Of a DNA stretch of 29,859 nt, positions 21,391 through 28,243 are shown piece after piece (within the stretch, counting starts at the first letter, position 1; each line of letters opens with the position of its first letter). The stretch is from Patescibacteria group bacterium UBA2135 (GTDB taxonomy: Bacteria; Patescibacteriota; Minisyncoccia; Phycocordibacterales; UBA2135). The notes beneath the pieces were generated by a model that saw only the letters and a list, made by a program, of their open reading frames with translations, was not told the DNA's origin and did no database searches. Position numbers and translations under genes: made by a program. Where the stretch lies: positions 1 to 29,859 of the forward strand of contig DCXN01000005.1 in the NCBI GenBank assembly GCA_002327685.1, read 5' to 3'.

Positions 21391-22584
21391 ATGGCAGAAG
21401 CATTTAGTAGAGAAAAGCCACACGTTAACGTCGGTACTATTGGTCATGTTGATCATGGAAAAACTACGTTAACCGCGGCCCTATTACATATTCTTGACCT
21501 TAAAGGGAATAAGGTGAAGATGCGTGGGGTTGATGAAATTGATTCAGCTCCCGAAGAAAAACAGCGTGGTATTACCATTTCGCTTTCTCATAATGAGTAT
21601 GAGACGGATGTGCGTCATTATGCGCACATTGACGCACCAGGCCACCAGGACTATATCAAAAACATGATTACTGGTGCCGCGCAGATGGATGGCGCAGTAC
21701 TTGTGGTTGCGGCAACAGACGGTGTTATGCCACAGACACGAGAGCATATACTTTTAGCAAAACAAGTCGGTGTTCCTAACGTTATTGTTTTTCTTAATAA
21801 AACTGACCAAGTTGACGACAAGGATTTGATTGATTTAGTTGAAGAGGAAGTGCGCGAACTTCTTACAAAATACGAATTTGACGGCGAAGGAGTTCCTGTG
21901 GTTCGCGGCTCAGCACTTAAGGCACTAAATGCAAAGTCAGTTGATGATGAAGACGCAAAACCAATTGTTGAACTTGCAAAAGTGCTTGATGAATATATAC
22001 CAACACCAGAACGTGATCTTGATAAGCCGTTTCTGATGCCAGTTGAAGACATCTTCTCAATTGAAGGACGCGGTACTGTTGCAACTGGACGTATTGAACG
22101 AGGAAAGATAAAAGTCGGAGAGGAAATTGAAATTGTTGGTATCAAAGATACAACAAAGACAACGGTTACAGGTGTTGAAATGTTCAATAAGTCGCTTGAC
22201 GAAGGTATGGCAGGTGACAATGCGGGAATTCTTGTCCGTGGAACTAAGAAAGAAGACATTACACGTGGGCAAGTATTGGCAAAACCTGGAACGGTTACTC
22301 CACATACTGAATTTGAGACAGAAATCTATGTCCTAAAAAAAGAGGAAGGCGGGCGTCATACCCCATTCTTTAAGGGGTACAAGCCACAGTTTTATATCCG
22401 AACGACCGATGTGACGGGTGATGTAATGCTTCCTGAAGGGACAGAGATGGTAATGCCTGGAGATACAGCAAATTTGAAAGTAAAACTTATTGTCCCTGTT
22501 GCCCTTGAAGAACAGCAACGATTTGCCATCAGAGAAGGTGGTAAGACGGTTGGTGCTGGGGTAGTTACTAAAATCATTGCTTAG
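21391..22584 (+). CDS. tuf: Elongation factor Tu
   Basis: Delivers aminoacyl-tRNA to the ribosome; 397 residues. G1 GHVDHGKTT (18-26), switch 1 EEKQRGITIS, switch 2 DAPGHQDYIKNMITGAAQMD, G4 NKTD, G5 GSALKAL, and C-terminal VGAGVVTKI. In switch 2 the usual DCPGHADY is DAPGHQDY, so the Ala after the catalytic His is Gln. It carries its own promoter; no SD. Confidence 0.98.
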   Translation: MAEAFSREKPHVNVGTIGHVDHGKTTLTAALLHILDLKGNKVKMRGVDEIDSAPEEKQRGITISLSHNEYETDVRHYAHIDAPGHQDYIKNMITGAAQMDGAVLVVAATDGVMPQTREHILLAKQVGVPNVIVFLNKTDQVDDKDLIDLVEEEVRELLTKYEFDGEGVPVVRGSALKALNAKSVDDEDAKPIVELAKVLDEYIPTPERDLDKPFLMPVEDIFSIEGRGTVATGRIERGKIKVGEEIEIVGIKDTTKTTVTGVEMFNKSLDEGMAGDNAGILVRGTKKEDITRGQVLAKPGTVTPHTEFETEIYVLKKEEGGRHTPFFKGYKPQFYIRTTDVTGDVMLPEGTEMVMPGDTANLKVKLIVPVALEEQQRFAIREGGKTVGAGVVTKIIA

Positions 22585-22586
22585 GC

Positions 22587-22636
22587 AATAATCTTCGCAG
22601 ACACACGCAGAACGAGCGCAGACTTACGCAGAAAAT
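22587..22636. repeat. Word-repeat spacer tuf-rpsJ (family 6)
   Basis: CGCAGACACACGCAGAACG and AGCGCAGACTTACGCAGA words. The same words recur after rplB at 27454-27497 and, more weakly, after rpsG (AACGCGAATAGACGCGAAT). Confidence 0.55.
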
Positions 22637-22639
22637 TTT

Positions 22640-23071
22640 ATGCCGACCACAAAAGCTATAAAAAAAACACCAGAAGAAAAGATCTCTGTTAAAAAAACTG
22701 CAAAACCAAAAGCAGTTTCTAAAGAGGCGGCTCCTAAAAAGAAAAAATCTGCTGTGAAGGAAGAGATTCAAAAACTGCGCATTAGGGTTACTGCATACGA
22801 GCATAAACTTTTGGATGCAAGTGTTAAACAGATTCTTGATACAGCGCTTCGGTATAATGCTGATTTGTGGGGACCTGTTCCACTTCCGACCGAGATAAAA
22901 AAATATACAGTCAATCGTTCAACATTTGTTCACAAAGACTCTCGTGAGCAATTTGAAATGCGAACTCACAAAAGATTGATTGACATCGTAAATCCAACCC
23001 CGCCTCTTATAGAAGCGTTGACTAATCTTACTCTTCCCTCTGGGGTTTCTATTGACGTGAAGATGCTGTAA
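22640..23071 (+). CDS. rpsJ: Ribosomal protein uS10 with Lys-rich N-terminal extension
   Basis: 30S protein and NusB partner. The conserved part starts near residue 44 (QKLRIRVTAYEHKLLDASV) and includes GPVPLPTEIKKYTVNRSTFVHKDSREQFE (read in parts) and RTHKRLIDIVNPTP. The first ~43 residues are Lys/Ala/Glu-rich, unlike the usual 103-residue protein; no internal ATG at the core start is evident, so the extension is kept. It is followed by a strong terminator, which separates it from rplC. Confidence 0.95.
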   Translation: MPTTKAIKKTPEEKISVKKTAKPKAVSKEAAPKKKKSAVKEEIQKLRIRVTAYEHKLLDASVKQILDTALRYNADLWGPVPLPTEIKKYTVNRSTFVHKDSREQFEMRTHKRLIDIVNPTPPLIEALTNLTLPSGVSIDVKML

Positions 23072-23072
23072 T

Positions 23073-23117
23073 ATAATCCGAATAACTCAAATAGTTATCC
23101 GAATACTCCGAATTAGT
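23073..23117. repeat. CCGAAT words after rpsJ (family 9)
   Basis: ATCCGAATAACTC and ATCCGAATACTCCGAATTAG words. The reverse complement of the same words lies before rpsS at 28301-28348. Confidence 0.55.
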
Positions 23118-23125
23118 TAATTTAT

Positions 23126-23163
23126 ACAAAAGTCGCTCACGATGTATCGTGAGCGGTTTTTGT
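23126..23163 (+). terminator. Terminator after rpsJ
   Basis: ACAAAAGTCGCTCACGAT (23126-23143) pairs with ATCGTGAGCGGTTTTTGT (23146-23163), 18 positions with two G-U pairs; T-run included. Confidence 0.85.
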
Positions 23164-23189
23164 ATTTCTCGGAATAGACCTTAGCTTGC

Positions 23190-23218
23190 TTGACATGCCC
23201 ACGTACGTTTAATAGGAT
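23190..23218 (+). promoter_or_regulatory. Promoter for the zinc-ribbon gene
   Basis: TTGACA (23190-23195), 17-nt spacer, TAGGAT (23213-23218). Confidence 0.6.
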
Positions 23219-23254
23219 AATTTTAGTTTGTTAGGCAGATTAGGAGAACAGTAA

Positions 23255-23749
23255 ATGTTGTGTTCAGAGTGTGGAATCGTCACAGAATCAAGAGCGTATA
23301 AATATGACGGCATAGCCGCACAACCAAGCGAAGAAGCTGCATCAAGAGCGCATAAACATGACGGCATAGCCGCACAACCAAGCGAAGAAGCTGCATTTCG
23401 TCTAAAAGATACTCGTGTTTGCAAAAATAGCGATTGCGAAAATTTCGATCGAAAATTAATGATCATTGAAGTTTTAAAAGGCAAAGATAAAGATGAAGAT
23501 GTAGATGTAGACATAGAAGCTCTATATAATAAAGAACTTACAGATGAAGATGTACAAGATATGTGTAATAGAAATTTTTCAGACGAAGAGATAAAAGATC
23601 TTCTTAATAAAGCTTCTAAAGGTGAAAAGGAAGAGGAAGATATAGGAGATCTGCACATTTGGCTTGATCGTAAACCAAAAGGGATGCCTATTTCAGAATT
23701 TATTGAAAATGAAATAGAAAAACGACGTCGCCAGAAAAAAATACATTAA
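23255..23749 (+). CDS. Zinc-ribbon protein with 18-residue tandem repeat, unknown
   Basis: 164 residues, function not recognised. Cys pairs C3/C6 (CSEC) and C56/C61 (CKNSDC) suggest a zinc ribbon at the N terminus. Between them lie two tandem copies of an 18-residue unit (R13-S30, R31-F48; core DGIAAQPSEEAA), encoded by a 54-nt direct repeat. The rest is acidic and helical (DEDVDVDIEALYN, TDEDVQDM, SDEEIKDLLNKA), ending in a basic ERRRQKKIH-like tail; the C-terminal half could bind a partner or nucleic acid. SD AGGAG lies 8 nt before ATG; own promoter and terminator. It lies within the S10 cluster between rpsJ and rplC. Confidence 0.8.
   Translation: MLCSECGIVTESRAYKYDGIAAQPSEEAASRAHKHDGIAAQPSEEAAFRLKDTRVCKNSDCENFDRKLMIIEVLKGKDKDEDVDVDIEALYNKELTDEDVQDMCNRNFSDEEIKDLLNKASKGEKEEEDIGDLHIWLDRKPKGMPISEFIENEIEKRRRQKKIH
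23291..23398 (+). repeat. 54-nt tandem duplication
   Basis: Two direct copies (23291-23344 and 23345-23398), nearly identical in DNA including the GACGGCATAGCCGCACAACC core. The low divergence suggests a recent event. Confidence 0.9.
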
Positions 23750-23752
23750 TTG

Positions 23753-23782
23753 CCGCTCTGATATACATCGGAGCGGTTTTTG
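23753..23782 (+). terminator. Intrinsic terminator
   Basis: CCGCTCTGAT (23753-23762) pairs with ATCGGAGCGG (23767-23776), one G-U, followed by TTTTTG. Confidence 0.85.
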
Positions 23783-23850
23783 TATACCCCACACCTAGAG
23801 GTGTGAAAAGTTTTCCTAAAACGTATCTTGCGCTCAAGATTAAACTACCC

Positions 23851-24132
23851 TCAAATTCTTTTTGCGATTTCTTTATATACTACCGATCTGTGTTTAATGA
23901 TAAGTATTCGAACTATTCTTTTCTTTATAATATAAATTACTCGGTAATCTCCCACGCGCAGTTTGCGAAACCCTTTCAACGCTTGACGTAGAGGTGCTCC
24001 GTATAATTCCGGTGCGGTAGTTAATTTAGCCCGCATTGCTATGCGAATTTTGTTTTTCCATGTCGTATCTATGCTTGGCAAGTCTTCTTTTAAAACATCT
24101 GGATGAAACGTGAGAATGTATACTATTTCCAT
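23851..24132 (-). CDS. RelE/ParE-superfamily toxin
   Basis: 93 residues. The C-terminal half shows the family pattern APLRQALKGFRKLRVGDYRV followed by IYIIKKRIVRILIIKHRSVVY: an Arg/Lys-rich strand, YRVIY and a terminal IKHR. RelE members cleave ribosome-bound mRNA; ParE members target gyrase; which applies cannot be decided here. Its start overlaps the antitoxin stop by about 10 nt, indicating translational coupling with antitoxin first. Located between rpsJ and rplC on the opposite strand. Confidence 0.85.
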   Translation of the reverse strand: MEIVYILTFHPDVLKEDLPSIDTTWKNKIRIAMRAKLTTAPELYGAPLRQALKGFRKLRVGDYRVIYIIKKRIVRILIIKHRSVVYKEIAKRI

Positions 24133-24347
24133 ATCTTATCGTTATCAGGAACCCACCGTGCTTTTTTTGTGAGGCGCTTATTTGCCAATTTTTCAAAGTA
24201 ACGGTCTTCCTCAAGCTCAAGCGCAAACTCAAGAAGGCGAGCGGCTTTTGTTGCTTCAGGCATTTCATCCCGTTTAGCGGCATATTTAAGTGCATCGCGC
24301 GTATGCTTAGGGATGCTAATATTAATTCTTTGTTTTGTCGTTGTCAT
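24123..24347 (-). CDS. Antitoxin (ribbon-helix-helix-like)
   Basis: 74 residues. N-terminal KQRINISIPKHTRDALKYAA looks like a ribbon-helix-helix DNA-binding strand and helix, and the C-terminal ELEEDRYFEKLANKR... stretch is the likely toxin-binding tail. The frame continues upstream to 24434, but ATG 24347 is chosen since the DNA-binding domain starts there and the promoter sits inside the longer version. There is no SD; the predicted transcript starts almost at the ATG. A 16-bp palindrome overlaps the start, suggesting autorepression. Confidence 0.8.
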   Translation of the reverse strand: MTTTKQRINISIPKHTRDALKYAAKRDEMPEATKAARLLEFALELEEDRYFEKLANKRLTKKARWVPDNDKIWK

Positions 24348-24356
24348 ATATGACAA
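24341..24356. promoter_or_regulatory. Palindromic operator at the antitoxin start
   Basis: TTGTCATATATGACAA is a perfect 16-bp palindrome overlapping the start codon and abutting the -10 element of the toxin-antitoxin promoter. Confidence 0.7.
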
Positions 24357-24385
24357 ATGTATCAAAAGTGCATCACCTTTGTCAA
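24356..24385 (-). promoter_or_regulatory. Promoter for the toxin-antitoxin pair
   Basis: Minus strand TTGACA (24385-24380), 18-nt spacer, TACATT (24361-24356). Confidence 0.6.
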
Positions 24386-24397
24386 ATGGTACTTTAC

Positions 24398-24425
24398 TTG
24401 CATTCTTTTTGTACTCCTGTATACT
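24398..24425 (+). promoter_or_regulatory. Promoter for rplC-rplD-rplW-rplB
   Basis: TTGCAT (24398-24403), 16-nt spacer, TATACT (24420-24425). It is back to back with the toxin-antitoxin promoter. Confidence 0.6.
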
Positions 24426-24435
24426 CTTTTTCATG

Positions 24436-24456
24436 TATCCTGCCGTAAGCGGGATA
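24436..24456 (+). promoter_or_regulatory. Hairpin at the start of the rplC transcript
   Basis: TATCCTGC-CGTAA-GCGGGATA, eight pairs with one G-U, beginning about 4 nt after the predicted transcription start. Confidence 0.55.
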
Positions 24457-24534
24457 GCTATGTCCTGAACCTATTGAAGGACCAATGGCATCGGTTTCTT
24501 GAAACTGTGCTATTGAGCGCGGTTTTTTTAAATT

Positions 24535-25164
24535 ATGGCGAAATTTATACTTGGTACAAAAGTGAATATGACCCAGTTTTTTGATGAAAATGGGCGTGCG
24601 TATCCGGCAACGCTTATTAACGCTGGTCCGATTACTGTGACACAAATGAAGATGAATGAAAAAGACGGATATCAGGCAATTCAAGTCGGATATGGAGTCG
24701 CAAAAAAACTCAACAAAGCGCTTGCGGGTCATTTTGGAAAACTCGGCACATTTCGTCATGTGAAAGAATTTCGGATTGCTGATTCTAAGAAAAATAATGT
24801 TTCTCATAAAGTTGGGGATGTCGTTAACGTCACAGCATTTGAGCCAGGTGAAAAAATTACAGTGAGTGGTGTAAGTAAAGGAAAAGGGTTTCAGGGCGTG
24901 GTGAAACGGCACGGATTTCACGGTGGTCCTCGCACTCATGGACAGAAGCATTCTGAACGGGAGCCAGGGTCAATCGGTGCTACTGGCCCCCAGCGTGTAT
25001 TTAAAGGAAAGAGAATGGCAGGACGAATGGGCGGAGACAGAACAACGGTTAAAAATCTGAAGATTCTCGCGGTAGATGAGAAGAATAATCAGCTGTTGAT
25101 ATCAGGTGCAATACCTGGGCACAGAGGAACACTAATTGAAATTCGTGGAACGAATTTCAATTAA
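24535..25164 (+). CDS. rplC: Ribosomal protein uL3
   Basis: 50S assembly protein, 209 residues. MTQFFDENGRAYPATLI near the N terminus, VSKGKGFQGVVKRHGF, HGGPRTHGQKHSEREPGSIG, and GRMGGDRTTVKNLKIL are the conserved core, including the loop to the peptidyl-transferase centre. ATG 24535 lies after a T-run with no SD. First gene of the resumed S10 cluster. Confidence 0.98.
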   Translation: MAKFILGTKVNMTQFFDENGRAYPATLINAGPITVTQMKMNEKDGYQAIQVGYGVAKKLNKALAGHFGKLGTFRHVKEFRIADSKKNNVSHKVGDVVNVTAFEPGEKITVSGVSKGKGFQGVVKRHGFHGGPRTHGQKHSEREPGSIGATGPQRVFKGKRMAGRMGGDRTTVKNLKILAVDEKNNQLLISGAIPGHRGTLIEIRGTNFN

Positions 25165-25284
25165 ATGCAAAGTGCAAATATCAAAATGCAAAATCACAAC
25201 TTAAAATTCAAAATGTTAAGAACGCAAAGATTTTACATTTTGCAATGTAGTTTTTAGTTTTGATTTTTAAATTTTGAATTAGCA
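25165..25284. repeat. Word-repeat hairpin spacer rplC-rplD (family 7)
   Basis: The left half iterates TGCAAA/TTCAAAAT words (AAATATCAAAATGCAAAATC), and the right half carries the inverse (ACATTTTGCAATG, TTTTAAATTTTGAATT). It starts at the rplC stop and ends 2 nt before rplD. Confidence 0.7.
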
Positions 25285-25286
25285 TC

Positions 25287-25970
25287 ATGGAATCTATTAT
25301 TTACAATCAATCTGGCAAAGAGACAGGAAGTGTAAAACTTCCAGAGTCTGTTTTTGGTACAAAATTAAATTCTGATATGGTTCATGAAGTTTTAACTTCA
25401 ATGCGTTCCAATGCGCGTGCAAATATTGCCCACACAAAAAGTAGAAGCGATGTTAGGGGTGGAGGCAAAAAACCATGGAGACAAAAAGGAACAGGGCGTG
25501 CTCGACATGGATCTTCTCGTTCTCCTATATGGCGTGGTGGTGGTATAACGTTTGGTCCTACAAAAGAGAAGGACTATAAGAAAAAAATAAACAAGAAAGT
25601 AAAAGCAAAAGCGCTCTTTATGCTTTTGTCGGCGAAGTTGCGTGATGGTGAAATACTATTTCTTGATAACCTTAATATAGATGACGCAAAAACAAAGAAC
25701 GCGAAAGCAATACTTGAAAATTTAAGCACGGTATCAGGGTTTGAAGAATTACGCACAAAAAAGAAAAATACTGTTTATATTTACACCGCGAAAAAAGATT
25801 CTGGTGTGGAAAGAAGTTTTAATAATTTTGGCAATATTGCAACTTCACCAGTTAGCTCTATGAACCCTATTGACGTAGTAAATTATAAATATTTAATAAT
25901 CACGAATCCGGAAGAAAGTATCACATTTCTTGAAAACAAAATAAAAAGCAAGGAATCAGGAATACAATAA
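25287..25970 (+). CDS. rplD: Ribosomal protein uL4
   Basis: Exit-tunnel protein, 227 residues. The signature KKPWRQKGTGRARHGSSRSP followed by IWRGGGITFGP marks the tunnel loop. The remaining alpha/beta domain is typical. The last residues (KSKESGIQ) are encoded by the AAGGAATCAGGAATACAA words that open the next spacer. Confidence 0.97.
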   Translation: MESIIYNQSGKETGSVKLPESVFGTKLNSDMVHEVLTSMRSNARANIAHTKSRSDVRGGGKKPWRQKGTGRARHGSSRSPIWRGGGITFGPTKEKDYKKKINKKVKAKALFMLLSAKLRDGEILFLDNLNIDDAKTKNAKAILENLSTVSGFEELRTKKKNTVYIYTAKKDSGVERSFNNFGNIATSPVSSMNPIDVVNYKYLIITNPEESITFLENKIKSKESGIQ

Positions 25971-26058
25971 CGAATTAGGAATAAGGAATTATGAATTAGG
26001 CCTCTCTGTTTTTATGTTTTTGCCTGATTCCTTATTCACTATTCCTAATTCCTAATTA
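25948..26058. repeat. Word-repeat hairpin spacer rplD-rplW (family 4)
   Basis: Left words GGAATCAGGAATACAA and GAATTAGGAATAAGGAATT; right words CCTGATTCCTTATTC and ATTCCTAATTCCTAATT, the reverse complement. The array begins inside rplD and ends 2 nt before the rplW ATG. Confidence 0.75.
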
Positions 26059-26060
26059 AC

Positions 26061-26510
26061 ATGGCTTTATTCAACATCTTAAAGAAGAAAAAACAGAAAG
26101 AAGAAAAAACAGAAATACCTGTTAAGGATAAAGTAGTTTCCCAGAAAGAAAAAGAAGATAGAAAAGAAAAATCAAAAACACCTGAAGCAAAGAAACCTAG
26201 AAGTAAAAAGGAAACTGTTAAAGGGAAAAAAGAGGAGCGTTTTTCTCACATAATTCTTATGCCGCGCATTACCGAAAAGGCGTCTCTGCAATCTGGAGGT
26301 AATTCATATACATTTAATATCGCGCCGAGTGCTAATAAAATACAGGTGAAACAAGCTGTAAAAGAAATATATAATGTAAATCCTGTACGAGTAAATATTA
26401 TTAACATGAAGCCAAAAAAGAAAATTGTACGCGGGATAAGGGGGAAGGTCGCATCATTTAAAAAAGCAATTGTTTTTTTGAAGGAAGGTGATACGATTGA
26501 ATTCATATAA
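26061..26510 (+). CDS. rplW: Ribosomal protein uL23 with Lys/Glu-rich N-terminal extension
   Basis: Tunnel-exit protein that docks SRP and trigger factor. The L23 core starts near residue 60 (FSHIILMPRITEKASLQ) and contains YTFNIAPSANKIQVKQAVKE and VRVNIINMKPK. The first ~58 residues are a low-complexity Lys/Glu stretch. It is 149 residues, against about 95-100 for most bacteria. No SD at ATG 26061. Confidence 0.95.
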   Translation: MALFNILKKKKQKEEKTEIPVKDKVVSQKEKEDRKEKSKTPEAKKPRSKKETVKGKKEERFSHIILMPRITEKASLQSGGNSYTFNIAPSANKIQVKQAVKEIYNVNPVRVNIINMKPKKKIVRGIRGKVASFKKAIVFLKEGDTIEFI

Positions 26511-26605
26511 AAAGCTTCACTAGCTTTTAGCTTCACTAGCTTTTTAGGACGGTGAACGTCAATTTAAAGCTAATGAAGCTAACGAAGCTAACGAAGCTAA
26601 CGAAG
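26511..26605. repeat. Word-repeat hairpin spacer rplW-rplB (family 8, copy 1)
   Basis: Left arm AGCTTCACTAGC twice; loop TTAGGACGGTGAACGTC containing a GACG/CGTC mini-stem; right arm GCTAATGAA then three GCTAACGAA words, inverse of the left. It ends at the rplB start. Very similar to 29774-29859. Confidence 0.85.
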
Positions 26606-26607
26606 CT

Positions 26608-27453
26608 ATGAAGAAGTTAAAACCAACAACACCAGGGAGAAGAGGAACATCACTGGTTTCATATAGGAATGTTCTCACTGCTTCAAGCCCTCACAAAAAA
26701 CTTACGAAAGGCAAAAAGCGTATAACAGGGAGAAATAGCGCTGGGAGAATTACCACACGGCATAAGGGTGGAGGGCACAAACGTCGTTTTCGCGATATTG
26801 ATTTTCGTTATAATAAAAAAGACATCTCTGCTCGTATAGAAAGTATTGAATATGACCCAAACCGCTCTGGTTTTATCGCACTTGTTGTCTACAAAGATGG
26901 AGAAAGAAGGTACGTACTTGTGCCAAAATCAATAAAAGTGGGGGATGAATTTATTGTCTCTGAAACAGCCCCTCTTTCGGTGGGAAATAGATTGCTCCTA
27001 AAAAATATCCCAGTTGGTACTTTTGTTTATAATGTTGAGGTGCAACCTGAAGGAGGAGCAAAACTGGCGCGTTCCGCAGGGAATCATATTGAGGTTCTTG
27101 CAAATGACCAAGGGTACACCCATCTTAAAATGCCGTCTGGTGAGATACGCAAAGTACGTGATACTTCATGGGCATCTGTTGGAGTGGTTTCAAATGAAGA
27201 GCATAAATTGCGCAACTTGGGAAAAGCTGGGCGTTCTAGATGGCTTGGTGTGCGACCGACAGTGCGTGGTAGCGCCATGAACCCTGTTGACCATCCGCAT
27301 GGTGGAGGAGAAGGTCGCTCGGGAATTGGGCTCCGCAGGCCGAAAAATACCTTCGGAAAACCATGGCTTGGCATCAAGACGCGAAAGAAAAAGAAATACT
27401 CAAATGTCTTTATCATAAAGAGGCGCAAAAGCGCGCGAGAAAAACGACGCTAA
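26608..27453 (+). CDS. rplB: Ribosomal protein uL2
   Basis: Peptidyl-transferase centre protein, 281 residues. GRNSAGRITTRHKGGGHKR at the N terminus, NVEVQPEGGAKLARSAG in the middle, and AMNPVDHPHGGGEGRSG with the conserved His near the C terminus. Standard length. It is followed by two tandem terminators, so the S10 transcript stops here. Confidence 0.98.
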   Translation: MKKLKPTTPGRRGTSLVSYRNVLTASSPHKKLTKGKKRITGRNSAGRITTRHKGGGHKRRFRDIDFRYNKKDISARIESIEYDPNRSGFIALVVYKDGERRYVLVPKSIKVGDEFIVSETAPLSVGNRLLLKNIPVGTFVYNVEVQPEGGAKLARSAGNHIEVLANDQGYTHLKMPSGEIRKVRDTSWASVGVVSNEEHKLRNLGKAGRSRWLGVRPTVRGSAMNPVDHPHGGGEGRSGIGLRRPKNTFGKPWLGIKTRKKKKYSNVFIIKRRKSAREKRR

Positions 27454-27497
27454 TCCAGACGCAGACTAAACGCAGACTTAACGCGGACTAGCGCGGA
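27454..27497. repeat. CGCAGACTTAACG words after rplB (family 6)
   Basis: GACGCAGACTAAACGCAGAC then TTAACGCGGACTAGCGCGG, same family as the tuf-rpsJ spacer. Confidence 0.6.
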
Positions 27498-27503
27498 AGA
27501 GAT

Positions 27504-27560
27504 AAAAACAAGAATCATATGATATATCATACGATTTATCATATGATTCTTGTTTTTTTT
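27504..27560 (+). terminator. Strong terminator after rplB
   Basis: Perfect 21-bp stem: 27504-27524 (starting AAAAACAAGAATC) pairs with 27537-27557 (ending GATTCTTGTTTTT), followed by further T residues. Confidence 0.85.
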
Positions 27561-27572
27561 ATACAGAATTAC

Positions 27573-27604
27573 AATGTTTCAAGGCCCAACCTTGAAACAT
27601 TTTA
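27573..27604 (+). terminator. Second hairpin after rplB
   Basis: AATGTTTCAAGG (27573-27584) and CCTTGAAACATT (27590-27601) form a perfect 12-bp stem with a 5-nt loop and a short T-rich tail. Confidence 0.65.
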
Positions 27605-27618
27605 TAATCTCTGAAATA

Positions 27619-27647
27619 TAAAAAAAGGGTCGCGCGAAGCGCGACCC
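27619..27647 (-). terminator. Terminator of the minus-strand orphan gene
   Basis: Minus strand GGGTCGCGC-TTC-GCGCGACCC followed by seven T residues: a textbook terminator just after the 27665 stop. Confidence 0.9.
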
Positions 27648-27664
27648 GGATGTTGTGTTGAGAA

Positions 27665-28051
27665 TCACAGGAGGTCGAAATATAAACCTTCTATGGATGA
27701 TGTATGGACATTGATAGTTCTTATCTTAGAAGGTGACCATTGAACACCAAAGTGGATTTCGTATACGTCATTATTATTCATGGCCTCAAGGATACCAGCG
27801 AGTAATCTTTTTTGCTCGCTGAATGGAAGCGAGAGGAAACGACAGAGAAGTTCCCGATTTGAGAAATGAACTGGAACTGATGAAGTACCCACGATGCCTT
27901 GATGGGGCACAAAGAACGGGTATCGAGCTTCTCTGTTACCGTATGGTTTCCCAGCAAATACTTGTTTGACCCTATTGGGTTCTAAGCAGCAGGAATCTAT
28001 AAGTTCATCGAAATCTCCTTTGGCGATGGTTGTTTTCTTTAATGCCAACAT
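27665..28051 (-). CDS. Orphan hypothetical protein inside the S10 cluster
   Basis: 128 residues, not recognised. No signal peptide or membrane span. The N-terminal half is mixed (GDFDELIDSCCLEPNRVKQ, with an adjacent Cys pair) and could hold a small helical DNA- or RNA-binding element; the middle has YPFFVPHQGIVGTSSVPVHF and the end EIHFGVQWSPSKIRTINVHT looks like beta strands. AAAGGA lies 7 nt upstream of ATG 28051, and there is a near-ideal terminator after the stop. The leader is unusually structured (28052-28128). It interrupts rplB-rpsS in opposite orientation. Base use does not stand out. Confidence 0.75.
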   Translation of the reverse strand: MLALKKTTIAKGDFDELIDSCCLEPNRVKQVFAGKPYGNREARYPFFVPHQGIVGTSSVPVHFSNRELLCRFLSLPFSEQKRLLAGILEAMNNNDVYEIHFGVQWSPSKIRTINVHTSSIEGLYFDLL

Positions 28052-28160
28052 GACATATCCTTTCAGCTACTTGAGTTGCCGCACATGGATACCGGAAATG
28101 TGCACGCTCAAGTAAAAAGGTATCCATGGGTAGTGTGTCATAGTTAAATCTATTTGTCAA
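28052..28160 (-). promoter_or_regulatory. Promoter element and pseudoknot-like leader of the orphan gene
   Basis: Minus strand: TTGACA at 28160-28155 without a clear -10. Then A = CATGGATACC (28128-28119), B = TACTTGAG (28114-28107), A' = GGTATCCATG (28093-28084), B' = CTCAAGTA (28075-28068), then the SD GAAAGGA. A-A' and B-B' cross each other, as in an H-type pseudoknot. GCACAT/ATGTGC offers an alternative stem nested in B-B'. Confidence 0.6.
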
Positions 28161-28182
28161 GGCGCAGTTTTGAATCACATCT

Positions 28183-28214
28183 TTATCCAACGATTCCATG
28201 GAATCGTTGGATAA
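28183..28214. promoter_or_regulatory. 32-bp perfect palindrome between divergent promoters
   Basis: TTATCCAACGATTCCA at 28183-28198 is followed by its exact reverse complement to 28214 with no loop. It is centred between the -35 elements of the orphan gene (28155-28160) and rpsS (28244-28249). No T-run, so an operator is more likely than a terminator. Confidence 0.75.
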
Positions 28215-28243
28215 CAAGTATGAGGTTGATAGAGAAAATTTCA

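Noticed and set aside
21651..22259. 202-codon minus-strand frame opposite tuf
   Set aside because: Antisense shadow of the EF-Tu gene; Ser/Thr-rich with no recognisable domain.
23787..23805. CACACCT-AG-AGGTGTG hairpin as toxin-gene terminator
   Set aside because: The 2-nt loop is too small for the full stem and there is no T-run on the minus strand; support is insufficient.
24394..24951. 185-codon minus-strand frame opposite the start of rplC
   Set aside because: It covers the rplC promoter and conserved uL3 coding sequence; no SD and no domain features.
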